DNA of 64,000 bases from Cephalopachus bancanus (GCA_027257055.1 JAPVLO010000003.1:8373501-8437500), one strand, 5' to 3'. Positions 1 through 11,917 are shown, numbered from the stretch's first letter. Notes: generated by a model not told the origin, from the sequence alone. Translations and numbers: made by a program.

Positions 1-10
1 AGAGACTAGA

Positions 11-302
11 TTTTTTTTTTTTTTTGAGTTAGAGTTTCACTCCGTCGCCCAGACTGGAGTGCAGTGGCCGCTCCCGGCCACTGCAGCCTCGACCCGCTGG
101 GCTCCGGCGATCCTTCCGCCTCAGTCTTCCAAGTGAGTAGCCGGAATTACCGTGCTACCACACCCAGCTAAATTTTTATTTATTGTAGAGATGAGGTCTC
201 GCCAAGTTGCCCAGGCGGGACTCGAACCCACAGGCTGAGGCAATCCACTCACCTCAGCCTCCCAAAGGCACGGGATTACAGGCTGAGCCACTGAGCCCGG
301 CT
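11..302 (-). mobile_element. Alu-type SINE, full-length dimer
   Basis: The T-run at the left is the poly(A) tail of a minus-strand copy. It is followed by the complement of both Alu monomers and ends at GCCCGGCT, the 5' end of the element. The flanks share AGAGAC (1-6 and 303-308) as target-site duplication. The right-arm stem CAGTGGCC/GGCCACTG is perfect here. Confidence 0.95.
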
Positions 303-1541
303 AGAGACCAAATCTTAAAGGTTTTTATATTAGGCAAAAGTACTTAGACTCAATTTTGTGGGTGATAGAAAGTCTATATGTAAGTTAAGCTATCAGATTT
401 GATTTTTGTAGGTAGAGGAGTGTGGTGATGCTATAAAAGATGGAGTGATGGATGTGGGATGGGCTAGATGAAAGAAAACCATTTAAAAATCTGGTGTACC
501 AGGAAGGAGGTTATTTCAAATTGGATTGGTTATTCCAGGAATGATATGGATAAAGGGACACATTTTAGAGACTGGCAGGACTTGTTGATTAATTGGATAT
601 TGTCATGAGTTTGTACTGTATTAATTAGCTAATCTGGAACTATGTTTCTCAGAATTCCCTTCACTTCATAGTTCTGGGTTAACATGAGTGTTGTAAAATA
701 CTTTGTGTGAGATTTGGAAGGCAGACATGAAACAATAGTGATACTATTATTATTAATATCATTATTATTATTTAATGCAGGGAATGTCAGTGGGGATACT
801 GGGCACAGCTGTAGCTCATACATATCACTGCTGACATATTGGCTCATATTATTGGCTTGGGCAACTGCTGAGTCCACAGCCCCGCTCGTTCCTGCTGATT
901 TTTCTTTTACTTTTCCTGAGTCAGACCCAGCACTAGTTGAAAAAGGAACAGTCATGCATAAATTGTATGACCAGCCTCTATAATTTCTTATCATCAAATT
1001 TCAATATAAATTTATATTTTATGTCATTTATACCCTGACTGATAACAGCTGTAAAGAGTGACGGAGTAGGAGAAATATACCAACTTACCAGATTCTTATT
1101 TGAAGTCATTCAGTGGAAAAAGGCAGACTTCATTATAAGAGAGGATACATAAGGGTAATAAATCTTGAGTTAATATGTAAACTACAACAAACAGGTTTTA
1201 AATATTGGCTTTAATTTGTTTGAAACATTTATGTGGTGATGCCAATTCAAATGGTAGAGAGTTGGTTATCTCAAGCCCCATAATAACAAGCAATAATATA
1301 TTGGATTCGTTGTTGTGCAGGGAGTAGGTAAAACCTTGAACGAGGTCACCCAGAGAAAGGCAGGGATAGAAAGTGAAGTGGAGAGGGCACAGAATCCTTG
1401 GGTAAACGCCAATATTTAAGATGGCATCTGGAAGAAATAAACCAATAAGAAAATCAAGAATTTCTGGTTTAAAGAGGTAACAGAAGCATGGGGAGTAGAA
1501 GTGGAAAGAGTATAAGGGAAACCAGTGATTTTAAAAGATTT
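303..1541. other. Unassigned AT-rich sequence
   Basis: About 1.2 kb with no convincing ORF or recognised repeat. It has a short ATT-rich patch near 740-775. Short ORFs here have no family resemblance and look like chance. Confidence 0.5.
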
Positions 1542-1551
1542 AAGAAACAAT

Positions 1552-1840
1552 TTTTTTTTTTCGAGTTGGAGTCTCACTCCATCATCCAGACTGGAGTGCA
1601 GGGGCTGCTCCTGGCCACCGCAGCCTCAACCTGCTGGGCTCCAGCGATCCTTCCTCCTCAGCCTTCCAAGTAGCTGGAACTACAGGCGCGCGCTACCACA
1701 CCCGGCTTATTTTTTGATTTATTGTAGAAATGAGGTCTCACCAAGCTGCCCAAGTGGGTCTCGAACCCGCGGGCTCAGGCAATCCACTCATCTCAGCCTC
1801 TCAAGGCGTGGGATTACAGGCTGAGCCACCGAGCCCGGCT
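1552..1840 (-). mobile_element. Alu-type SINE, full-length dimer
   Basis: Minus-strand copy of the window's main SINE family. The 10-bp target-site duplication AAGAAACAAT lies at 1542-1551 and 1841-1850. The B-box complement reads GTCTCGAACCCGCGG. Confidence 0.95.
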
Positions 1841-2869
1841 AAGAAACAATATTTACTTGTGGGAGAGAGGTTCTTTGAATTGTTACTATGGGGGTTACCA
1901 TTAGGCAAACTTTGACTGAGTTTCTATGGAGTAGCAGGTGTACAGATCAAATCATAATGAACTGAACACTGAATAGTAAGTATAAAAATGAAATGATAGT
2001 TGAAAATGGAACAAAAACTGACTAATGTCTCAAGGTAGATATGGAGTCAAGGTAGGCCATTCTGGGGTACGAGGTACATATATTCTAAGGGAAATAATGT
2101 GGTGGGGGGAAGACAATGAAGCTATAGGAAAAGTGCTAAAATTGTGAAAGCAAACAACTTGGGATTGGGGTCAAAAGTCCAAGGAAAGAGGTTAGCCCTG
2201 AAGAGAAGAAAAGGCATTCATAAAACTAAAAGGGAAAATGTAATACTATTTGCGATTACAGGTGAGTTTGTAGGCAGGGAGGTGTGCTTTGTTTTGTTGA
2301 ACAATACAAAGCTATCTCCTGAAGGTGGATGGGAACGGACACAAGCTACAAAAGAAAGGTAATGTTTTGCAATAGTCACTAGAGGAGATGCAGAGATAAA
2401 ACTAGTGCAGGGAGGAATTTGGTTTTTGGTGGGTCATCTGAGGAAACGATGTTAGTTAAATAAACAAACAAGCAAACAAACAAATAAATAAGTAAGCTTT
2501 TGCCTGGGACTGCCTTGCTTTGGGAAGGCACCATCCCTGAAGAGCAAAGGAGACCATGATAAGAAAAGTAGAGAAGGAGGAAGGAGGTGGCCTTAATGGA
2601 GGAGGTGACCTTAATGATGCCCACCTCAACAGGAAGGGCAGGAAAGAAGGCAATGATTCAGCTGGCAGAAGTCATTTTAAAAAGTGGCAAGCTGGAAATA
2701 AAAACAAGAAATGTTGTAAGGTAGATGGCAGAGTAACAGGAGATGTTTTTACAAAGCAGCCTTGAAGGAGGCAAAGTTGCAGCAAATATATTTTATGCTT
2801 AGAATGTTATCCTATATGCTGACATGTGTTCGCATGCAGTTATGCAGTGCACAGCAACAGCCATTCGTT

Positions 2870-2990
2870 AACTTGCAGAAACATTTCTGAGTATCTATGA
2901 TATGCCAAGGCTGGGTTAGTCACAGGGGACACAGCAGTGACAGACATGGTCTTTCTTTCCTGGGAGAATGTGGTCTAGAGTGGAATACAA
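2870..2990 (-). repeat. L2-like LINE fragment
   Basis: Contains the diverged complement of the L2 3' end: a TTTCTGAGTATCTATGATATGCCA-type block (shown only in part), then GGGGACACAGCAGTGACAGACA. Assignment rests on remembered L2 consensus. Edges are approximate. Confidence 0.55.
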
Positions 2991-3479
2991 AAGAAAATCA
3001 GAGTAAGTGTTGTGATAAGAAAAACAAATGAACTACATACAGAATGTTATGTACAGAGTAGAGAGAAGATAAAGTTTAAGAACAACATCTGGATGCTCAT
3101 GGGTATCTCATCTCACTTGGCTATGTTAGAAAGCAGTTTAGAAAGTTTACACAAATCTTTATCAGTAATAGGTTCTCAAACGAACCTGTATTTCTAGTAT
3201 CACAATGAAACCAGGGATTCAGAGTGAAAATAGGACTTGGAAACCCCAAAAACATAACATTGTAATTCTCAGAAAACTTTGCATGAAATATACATTTCAG
3301 GAGTGTACCTGTAGCCTCAGTCACACTCCAAGAATGTATACTTCATATACATGTGCTGTTATTGGTATGCTATGACAGATAGATGTTAACAAAAAAGATG
3401 ACCTTTTTTTACCAGATTTTCTTGACCCTGATTTTTGTCCTGGAATTTTAAAAGTACTCAATTCCAATCTATTCAAAAT

Positions 3480-3650
3480 TAATAATTATGTTTTTTAATC
3501 AGAAGCAATGGTCTGAATGCTGTCATGGCTGTGCTATATTCCAGCTTCTTAAAAGGCAGTCAGTCAAATGGATTCTCAATTAGCATTCCCTTTGGAATTA
3601 ATGAGCACAGTCTAGTTAATTACTGAATAGCTTAACATCCATCTTGTTCA
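3480..3650. other. Repeat-free stretch rich in TAATTA-type motifs
   Basis: Unique-looking sequence with several homeodomain-core motifs (AATTAG, TTAATG, GTTAATTA) and no recognised repeat. It could be a conserved non-coding element, but conservation cannot be judged from one genome. Confidence 0.25.
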
Positions 3651-3754
3651 GAACTCATATATTAGATTTTCCAAGTTGCTATTGGTTGCTAAACAGTCTC
3701 CTGTAATTAGAAATCCTAGGAGAGACCAGAACTCTTTTATAACTGCATGCCTTC

Positions 3755-3925
3755 ATTCATGGATGTTACTTCAACCTGGAATGTCTTTCTCCTCTTCCTC
3801 ACCTGGCTGTATTCTTCTTGTCCTCCAAAACTCAGCTCAGATATCATACTCTCCAAAACACCTTGTCATAACCTCCTTCCAGGCTGGGCTAAGTGTTTCT
3901 ATTACTTATCTATAGTCTACCATAT
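3755..3925 (+). repeat. L2-like LINE fragment
   Basis: The series CCTGGAATGTCTTTCTCCTC, CTCAGCTCAGATATCA and AACCTCCTTCCAGGC follows the L2 region upstream of its 3' end. The short overlapping ORFs are an accident of this fragment. Confidence 0.6.
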
Positions 3926-4129
3926 CATGTAGAAATAATCTGCTGCATGTTTGTCAGACCCAGTTTTTCAGGGCTAGGATTTTGTGACACTAGAAAAAAA
4001 TAATAGTCCTTCACTTTTAGTAGGTTCAACACAGATTTTTGTACTATTATGTTTTGTTTTGTTTAGACAATCCACAGCAAACTGCAGTGAAAGCTTTCTT
4101 GTGACTATATGCCTGTATTCATGGAGGAG

Positions 4130-4300
4130 ACATTTTATCATTTATTCAACAAACATTTATTCATCATCTACCATGTACCAACCACTATAAAAGGTTTGGG
4201 GATTTCAGCAATGAGTTAGTAGATCTGATCCCTACTCTCTCAGCATTCACAGCATTTAGAGGTAGGGACCAGACTCCTAAGCATAATACAGGTAGAATCA
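4130..4300 (-). repeat. L2 3'-end fragment
   Basis: TTATTCAACAAACATTTATTC, then ATCTACCATGTACCAACCACT and GATCCCTACTCTC, match the complement of the L2 3' end. Edges are approximate. Confidence 0.65.
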
Positions 4301-4665
4301 CTATCAAAGGCTAGGATGTTATGTCTCTCCTATAATCTCTATCTACCTCCATAATGCTTGAAGTCCACTGAACATTAAAGGTCATTTAAAGTGAGGTGAC
4401 AATCAAAACTGTGCTAGTGGTAGTGGTGAATATGTGTTATTTGCTTCACCATAGGACATATATGTAAAGAAATTAAGCATAATTGGAAAATTCTAGAGGT
4501 TATGGGTCTAAACTCCTCCTTTTACACATTTTAAACTGAGACCTGGGGAGCGGGTATACTTGTCTGAGATCACAAGATGGGTTGGTATAGGAGACAGCGT
4601 ATATCCTAGTTTTCTTTGGTACTGATTATTTTTATTTTTGTAACCTTGCTAAAGGATCATATTTG

Positions 4666-4777
4666 AAGGATCACCGGAGCCCAGCAGGTGAGGCTGCGGT
4701 GGCGGGGAGCGGCCACTACACTCCAGTCTGGGCGACCGAGTGAGACTCCAACTCAAAAAAAAAAAAAAAAAAAAAAA
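4666..4777 (+). mobile_element. 5'-truncated Alu-type SINE
   Basis: Only the right-arm 3' part and a tail of 24 or more A are present, starting at AGGATCACCGGAGCCC. The flanks share ATCATATTTG (4656-4665 and 4781-4790), so truncation happened at insertion. Confidence 0.9.
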
Positions 4778-5349
4778 AGAATCATATTTGTCAACTTGCT
4801 TTTGTAAGTGCAACCGCATTTTGAGAAAAGATTATTTTTCTTCTAGTATGGCAATATAAATACCTTAAAACTTTCCAAAATATCCATTCAATAAACACAT
4901 GTTGAGTATTAGCCATGAGTCAAACAGAAATGAGACTAAATATTATATACTCCCTGCCCAGGTTGTAGCTTAGTATTTTTCCAATGTCAACTAAAAATCC
5001 ATGCACCAATTATCACAGTTAGTGATATTTTAATTCCAAAATGATTCCAAGAATCACTTTTTAATTATACACCCAACACTTAATGGATTAATGTTGCAGC
5101 TCTTCACTTTGAGTTAAAATGGATTGGCCGTATAGAGAAAGATCTAAAGGGTGGTTATAAGGAAAAGATCAACTGTAAAATAAGTATTAACATGTTCAGG
5201 CTCTAATGATGAACAAGAGAAAGATAATTGATAAAAGGCAGAGATAAGTCATTGATTATGGGAAGCAGAGATACATATTCTGAAACAAAAACTCATCACT
5301 TTAATGGTACTTGAAATCTGAAACTTCAGTCTCCAAGAGAGTAACTTTT

Positions 5350-5637
5350 TTTTTTTTGAGTTGGAGTCTCTCTTGGTAGCCCAGGCTGGAGTGCAGTGGC
5401 AGGCTCACGGCCACCACTGTGTCGACCTGCTGGGATCCAGCAATCCTTCCGCCTCAGCCTTCCCGGTAGCCAGAACTACAGGTGCACGCTACCACGCCTG
5501 GCTACTTTTTTTGACTTATTGTACAGACGAGGTCTTGCCAAGTTGCCCGGGCTGGTCTGGGACCCACGGGCTCAGACAATCCACTTGCCTCGGCCTCCCA
5601 AAGTGCTGGGATTACAGGCTGAGTCTCTGAGCCGGCT
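5350..5637 (-). mobile_element. Alu-type SINE, full-length dimer
   Basis: Minus-strand copy with target-site duplication GTAACTTTT (5341-5349 and 5638-5646). It is more diverged than most copies in its right-arm hairpin (CAGGCTCACGGCCAC). Confidence 0.93.
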
Positions 5638-5694
5638 GTAACTTTTATCCCTATTTAAAAGTAACAAAGTTAAAAGGTTACTATTACAAAGAAC

Positions 5695-5915
5695 CTATTT
5701 TATGCTGGGCACTGTGTGAAGGTACTTTAATTACAGCACTAAATTTAATCCTTACAGCCACACTATAGTGGTAAGATTGCTATTGTCATGGCATGCTACA
5801 TAGTATAGGAATCCAGAAATTGAAGGGCTTAAAGAAATTACATAACTTGTTCAGTTTGCACGGTTGGAGTCAGGATACAGCCTAAGTTTGCTTGTGTCTA
5901 AACCCTATCCTCTCC
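5695..5915 (-). repeat. MIR fragment
   Basis: The order GCTGGGCACTGTGTGAAGGT, TTTAATCCTTACAGCC, AATTACATAACTTGTTCAG and GGAGTCAGGATACAG matches the complement of MIR. Confidence 0.75.
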
Positions 5916-6056
5916 AATTTGAATCCTTATATTTCTCATGAGAAACACTGCCCTATTTTTTAAAATTACATGTTTTGATTATGTCAAATTATCAAAAATT
6001 ATTTGGGTTGAAAATACAAATCATCTACCAAAAACAAGGAAACAAGATTTTCACTT

Positions 6057-6058
<2 letters not shown>

Positions 6059-6119
<61 letters not shown>
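6059..6119 (+). repeat. (AC)n(AG)n microsatellite
   Basis: About 21 AC units followed directly by about 9 AG units. Apparent His/Thr- and Arg/Glu-repeat ORFs crossing it are artefacts of the dinucleotide repeat. Confidence 0.98.
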
Positions 6120-6634
6120 TGCATATAATCTTGAATCTTGATAACTCCAATAATCCTATACAATGAATTATTTTAAACAGTAAAATTTATTAGGAGAAAT
6201 GACTACTAGGTAATTGTGTCTTGGCAGTTATTGAGAAGTATAGCTTTCTGCAACATAGTAACAATGTTATAAAATTGTAGCTCATTCTCTCATTTTATTT
6301 GAAAAAAAATTTTTAAAACTACTTGTATCTGGCTGAGGTGTTAGAAGCTGACTTGTTTAAAGTTTGTAGAATTGAAATACTTTTCAGCAAGACTTTTAGA
6401 GACTGGTATTTCTTGCTGTACTATCTATGTTTTATTTATTTATTTTTGATTTGGATTATGAGATGAGTCCCAACTGTAGATGTTACCTTTAAGGAAAAGA
6501 TGATAAGACCCACTGAAGAAGGAAGAACTGTTCCAATATAAAACGTTAACTACATCAGGAATGTATGGAGGAGGACATTACTTTCCCCTGGAAGCTCTGA
6601 TGATGTGATGTTCAAATGACAGCCTTTGACCATG

Positions 6635-6730
6635 ATTTTAGGGCAGGAGTGTGGGACCCAGTGAGAAGCAAGAATCTAACTGATAGAAGATCCCAGTGTC
6701 ATCAGCACTTCTGCATTTTCAGGTTTAAAC
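6635..6730 (+). repeat. First copy of a diverged ~95-bp direct repeat
   Basis: Runs from ATTTTAGGGCAGGAG to TTCAGGTTTAAAC and recurs at 6980-7072 with scattered substitutions and small indels. The family was not recognised. It may belong to retroviral internal sequence next to the LTR at 7640-8390. Confidence 0.8.
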
Positions 6731-6979
6731 AAGTCTGGCAGTGATGAGGGGCTAAATGGCTGCAGAGAGAAAGGTGGCCACATAAAATTATTTCTTGTTC
6801 CATCTGTGTTAGCTACATGCTATCTGAGGCTCTCATAGAAATATGTGGAAGAAAGATACTGAGGTATAGTGTGCAAGAATAGTATTTACTCACTTCAGCT
6901 CAGATGGGCCAAATTATGTATTTTTATCTGTTTTCCATAACATAACTAATCCCCTCTGGAGCTATTGTTCGATCTGACA

Positions 6980-7072
6980 ATTTTAGGACAGGAGCATAGG
7001 ACCAGTGAGAAACAAGAAACTAACTAATAGAAGATCCCAGTGCCATCAGCGCTTCTGCATTTCGGTTTAAAC
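6980..7072 (+). repeat. Second copy of the ~95-bp direct repeat
   Basis: Shares AGAAGATCCCAGTG, CATCAG, CTTCTGCATTT and GGTTTAAAC with 6635-6730, in the same orientation and about 345 bp downstream. Confidence 0.8.
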
Positions 7073-7500
7073 GGTCTTTATTTCTTGGCAAAGGGGGTAA
7101 ATATTCAGTCAATTCAAATCGGGAACTCTCCATTATGTGTTCCCTTTCCTTCTTCTGTCTGGGTGAGGGTGTGATCTCACGACATGTATTTCAATGGAGG
7201 TATTGGTGTCTCTTTTGTGTGGCCTTCCAGTGATTTGACTCATCCTTTGTATCTCTGGTACTGGCTTCTTTCATGTAGCATTTGGTGATAGTAAAACTGG
7301 TAGTTCCTAGCATATGGGCATGTGCCTGTGCCCAGACCTGCCATTGCCTTGGTTTGTAGGGTCTGCATTGCTGCATCTGGACATCTCAATCACAGGATTA
7401 TCCAAAACCACCTGCTCCTCAGCACTTCTGCACTTCCCTCATGTCCCCTGGATCTCCCTCTGGTACATGCTGCACACAGTCTAAGAACAACCAAAAGTAC

Positions 7501-7556
7501 TACCTTGGCCATCAGTCTAAACAAGTGGTACCTTGGCCATCAACCTAAACATCTCC
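7501..7556 (+). repeat. 28-bp tandem duplication
   Basis: Two adjacent units both begin TACCTTGGCCATCA and continue (G/A)(T/C)CTAAACA. Units are 7501-7528 and 7529-7556. Confidence 0.85.
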
Positions 7557-7639
7557 CTCTGCACTTGCTATCACTACTTCCCTATCACATTGAATGAATT
7601 TTTACTGACACAAATTTTTCTGGTCAACCTGGGCTTTGA

Positions 7640-8390
7640 GAGTGTCAGGTCAATGGGTCATCCAGCCAAGTTCCAGAGAGGGTCAGCTCAATGTGCTGGC
7701 AAGCCAAGCCCTAAGTGTTACTGATTTGGTAGGTTAGCAAACCAAGCTCCAGGAATGTTGGCTCTAATGGGCTGGCAAGCCAAGCCCTGAGAGAGTCGCA
7801 GCCCCCAGAAGTGTCTCAGCTTTGGAGTCTCACCTTCTTTCAGCAGCTCTCCTGGCTAAGCCAGCTCCACTGGCCAGCAAGCCAGCTTCTGGGCTGCATG
7901 ACTCTTCAGCTCCAATAATCTTCTGTAGCTCTTCAGGTCGGGGTTCTTGTCTCGTGCCCAGGAGGCATGAGGAACATGGACAGTCGGAAAGTTGAGAAAG
8001 CAAGATTTATTGAGAGGACAGATAAGCACCCACAGTGGGAAGGGACCCAAAGGGGTTGCCGATTTAGGCCTGAAGTCGGGCGCTTATATAGCCCTAAGAC
8101 CAAGGCGATTGGCTAGTACTAGCTTTGAGCTGCTTGTTCAGCACTAGCTGTGATGATTGCTCAGTACTAAGGACCAAATGGCAGGAGGTGGGGGCTTAAT
8201 GGTGAGCTGATTGGCCAACACTTGGCACAAGCTCTAGCTTGAGAGGCTCACAGGGAGCTTATTTACTAATGTGAGTATATCAGTCCAGAGGCCTGCTGGA
8301 AGTTAACTACATTGTTACTGGGGGGCGCACCCTATCTGTCTGCCTAGCTTTCCTCTAGCTCTCTCCTCTCTCACTACTTTGATGCAGGGC
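7640..8390 (-). mobile_element. Probable class I-like ERV LTR (minus)
   Basis: Read on the minus strand, a TATATAAGCGCCCG TATA-box region (about 8083-8097) is followed about 80 bp on by CTCAATAAATCTTGCTTTC (about 7999-8018). That order of TATA, poly(A) signal and Leu/Ser-type U5 is typical of gammaretrovirus-like LTRs. No ends or target duplication could be fixed, so the borders are approximate. No retroviral gene was recognised beside it. Confidence 0.55.
7644..7794 (+). repeat. Four ~38-bp tandem repeats in the LTR
   Basis: Units 7644-7681, 7682-7718, 7719-7756 and 7757-7794 share the frame GT(C/T)(A/G)G-TC-AATG-GCTGGCAAGCCAAGCCC with drift. Units 2 and 4 are closest (GCTGGCAAGCCAAGCCCT). 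They lie downstream of the minus-strand poly(A) signal. Confidence 0.8.
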
Positions 8391-9976
8391 TTTTCCATGA
8401 GTCCGGCAGTCCTCTTCCTAGCCTATACTCAATGAAGCTAAATACTTTCCCTAACCACCCTCCCACCCATTCTATCCTGTGCCAAAGCCTTGGGTAGATA
8501 GTAAGGGGTTAGTTACTTAATGTCCTATTTAATTATGTCCAAAATATAAATTTTTAAAATGCTACATCATAATAAATATTATAATAACTATAGATTTTAT
8601 TGACAATAATTTTTATACTTTCTTCTTATAATCCATGCACTTTTTTTGGAATTATTCTTGTATTTCATACACAATACATAACATAAACTAGTTCATATCA
8701 GATAAATTATATTTCAAATAATATTTATAGCTTATAAGATACACAATGATATATGAACACTACTTATAAAGGGTACATTACAAGAAAAAAAATCTAGAGA
8801 ATAAAAGTAAAAAAGAATTCAGAGGAGTGAATAGGGTATTTTTTAGCATTATAGAATGAGAAAATTTGATTCTATTGTACTCAGTCTTATAGTTTATACT
8901 GATGGAATTTTACCTATACTATCTTAGCATGAGTAAAAATCCCACCAAACAATGTGTTATTTTTTTTATCTGTTGGCCGTATTGTGATTTTTATTAGGCT
9001 ACATCTGTATGAGGTCTTCAGAATAAATCTGAATATGAGACAAATTAATTGAATGTGGCTATTTATGGAATGTAATCAAGAGCTTGCAGAATCCAAAAAG
9101 ATAAGCAGTACACTCATAATGTCTGGAAAAGTTACATATTTCATGTACCAACAATTGTCTCTCATAAATTGGTCTAGGGGTGAAGGATAGCTGGAAAGTT
9201 AAATTATAAAGCTAAATAGAATTCCAAATGCCATTACTGATCACCAAATTAACACCAGATTCAATTTCTCCAAAAAATTGTAATTCATTTTATTGCATGT
9301 AATCATCATCTTTTATTCATTATTAATCACTTGTAGTAAATCTCCCTTCACAAATTGGGAAGGCTGCACCTTAATTCAACAAAGCAGCACCAGAAAGGCC
9401 TGCACATCTCTGTCTACAAACTAAAGCAGGGAATTTTATCATGTGTATTGGAATCCAGATACATTAAAAATAGGGAAAATTAGAGCTATTTTATTACTGA
9501 TTACACACAGCTCTTTAGTTGTCTGTCATCTTGGAGAATATCAGCAAAATGCATATATTATCTTCAGAAGGGACACAATATCATCGGTGGATTGAGGCAG
9601 AAAGGGAGCTGATGTCAAGAGGTACTGGAATTAATATGTCACCAGAGTTAGCTTTTGGATGCAACCTAAGTGCATGATAAATTACATATTAAGGATGTGA
9701 ACTGAATGCAATTATGGACACCTATTTCTTTCAAGTAGCCTAAAATGCCACCTTTGAAAAATGTGGGGTTTTTTAATGGTTGAAAAGTAGATATTTTAAT
9801 AAATACTATAACATTTGCAGTTCAGGCTAGATGGTGGATTAGGCTGATGTTTAAAAAAACTTACTAGTAACACGTAAAAATGCTAGATAAAATGTAACTT
9901 AAAACAAGATAAATAGCTGAACTCAAAAGAGAAAATAAAGGAAAGTGTCTCTAGTTGACAGAAAAGAAGAGGAAAT
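8391..9976. other. Unassigned AT-rich sequence with a repeat-free block
   Basis: No gene or confident repeat. 9260-9720 is repeat-free and holds several ATTA/TAAT cores, for example TTATTCATTATTAATCAC near 9312. It is a weak candidate conserved non-coding element. Confidence 0.35.
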
Positions 9977-9992
9977 AGAAATAAGAGTGGAA

Positions 9993-10300
9993 GCTGGGCT
10001 CGGAGGCTCAGCCTATAATCCCGTGCTTTGGGAGGCTGAGGTGCGTGGATTTCCTAAGCCCACGGGTTTGAGACCCTCCCGGGCAACTTGGCAAGACCTC
10101 ATCTCTACAAAAAATCAAAAATTAGCCGGACGTGGTAGTGCATGCCTATAGTTCCAGCTACTTGGAAGGCTGAGGCAGAAGGATCGCCGGAGTCCAGCAG
10201 GTTGAGGCTGCAGTGGCCGGGAGTGGCCACTGCACTCCAGACTGGGTGACAGAGTGAGACTCCAACTCAAAAAAAAGAAAAAAAGAAAAAAGAAAAGAAA
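9993..10300 (+). mobile_element. Alu-type SINE, full-length dimer
   Basis: Plus-strand copy with a 16-bp target-site duplication AGAAATAAGAGTGGAA (9977-9992 and 10301-10316). The right arm carries the perfect stem GCAGTGGCC-GGGAGT-GGCCACTGC. The tail is interrupted by G. Confidence 0.97.
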
Positions 10301-10699
10301 AGAAATAAGAGTGGAAAGTGCGTGAGCTGAAGTTGTGGCTTCCCAGTGCACAGGCACCTGGTTATTAATACCTAAACGGGATCAGGAGAGCCTTTGGGAC
10401 CACCCAGGCAAAAGTTGAAATCTCACTCAAAGGGGGTTAATAAGAAAGGTAATATGAAATTTTAGAGAATGGTTAATTAGTCATGATGGATTCCATGTAC
10501 ATCCTGAGACTTTTGTGCAAAAAAGAATTCAGAAAGGAGACTGACATGCAACTGACCCTTGAAAGATTAAACAGGGTTTCTATAAGAAAATAAAGGGGAA
10601 AAGACATTCTAGGCAAGGGAAAATCTACTCATAAGCAAAGAGGCATCAAATCAATGCCAAAAGGAAAACTCTTTTTATCTGACATGAAATGTTAGAAAT

Positions 10700-11490
10700 T
10701 TCTTTATTATTACCTGCTTTTATTAAGCACCAGCTTAATACTGCAGGAAATTCCAAGTCACGCTTGCCAACACACTTCCCGCTCCCCCACCCAGATTCTT
10801 GATCAAAAGCTTTTCAAGTAAAGGTGTGCTCTTCTCTCTTCTGTATAAAACTTTATAAAATGAAGGCAAAGAACTGTGTATATCTTGCTTGAAAATGCTG
10901 TCCAGGTTTCTGGAGATGGTGGCTGCCCAGGCCCTCTTCACTGTCCAGGTCCCGAAAGACTCTTGTTCATGAACTGCCTTTTCACAAAGCAAGTCTGCCA
11001 CTTGCTGGGTTTATCATTCTGAGGGTCAAAAACTTCCTGACAAAGTCTCAGTTCGGTGTCTTGCTTTAGCTGTTGTAAGTAGGCTCTCATCACTTCATCT
11101 TCCTCTTTGTTTGCAGGTTTAACATAAATTGCATTAACTAAGAAACCAGGCATTCCAGGAACAGGAAAATTACTGATTCCCAGTGTATACATTTCTTTCT
11201 CACCTTGGCTTTTGGAACTGCACTTTTGGAGTTTCTTGAGACACTCAGAAATGTAGAGAGTTACATATATCAAGATCCTATAAGCTTCATTCTTAATTTC
11301 ATAGTTTTTGAAGAAGACATTGGCCTTCAAGTAATAGATGGCTTCATCCACAATGTCTGCATCTTTTGTCTCTCTAGGGGTACGTCTTTTGAACTGACTT
11401 CTGATAGGTTACAGTGTTATGTACCTGATGAGCTTGGTTTCAGGGTCCAGGAGAGAAGAGTGATAAGTCGGCATTTTGGTGGCGCCTGGG
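10700..11490 (-). pseudogene. ARPC3: Processed pseudogene of ARPC3 (Arp2/3 subunit 3)
   Basis: ARPC3 (p21-Arc) is a subunit of the actin-nucleating Arp2/3 complex. On the minus strand the copy starts at an ATG at 11474 (MPTYHSSLLDPETKL). It reads through the conserved [19 protein letters not shown] block and [20 protein letters not shown], and ends NKSLSGPGQ with a TGA at 10938-10940. A TAA interrupts the frame about 20 codons in, just before the PIRSQFK block, and several conserved residues are altered. No introns are present, and recognisable 5' leader and 3' UTR flank the coding part, so it is a retrocopy. An AATAAA on the minus strand (10718-10723) may be the parental poly(A) signal. No clear A-tail or target duplication remains. 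It is an old, inactive copy. Confidence 0.93.
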
Positions 11491-11729
11491 TTTCGACCCA
11501 GAGGCTAAAGGAAAACTCTTAGAGATCGAGAATTTCTAAGGCACCGATGGTCCTGACATTCTGGAACACTGTAATTTAATGCTGAAATTGTGGATCTTTA
11601 ATGGGGTGGGAGAACTGTGAGACTTCTGCTGTTTTCAACTCCACCAACTTGAATACTTTAACACTTGTTTATCGTTTCTAACAAATAGAACACTTCTATT
11701 CAGGGAAGTAATTTTTTTTTATTCTCCAA

Positions 11730-11860
11730 TTTCCTTTTGCTTGTGTTACTATGTACCGCTTCGCAGGTATTATAACACTTAATCCTTGTGTGAACCCTAT
11801 TATATAGAGCAGGTTGTCATCCTATTTTAGAGAAAGTTGTAGCTCAACAAGTCATTTTCA
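11730..11860 (-). repeat. MIR fragment
   Basis: CACTTAATCCTTGTGTGAACC, CCTATTTTAGAGAAA and GTAGCTCAACAAGTCA match the complement of the MIR core. Confidence 0.6.
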
Positions 11861-11917
11861 GCTATCTATTGCTATCTGATGAATCAATAGAAAACAATTA
11901 CTCCTTCTTGATGTATA

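Noticed and set aside
5938..6166. His/Thr-repeat ORFs
   Set aside because: Translation of the (AC)n(AG)n microsatellite.
7501..7794. CRISPR-like array from short repeats
   Set aside because: Repeats are directly adjacent and diverged with no unique spacers. The genome is mammalian.
11205..11522. 105-codon plus-strand ORF
   Set aside because: Antisense shadow of the ARPC3 pseudogene.
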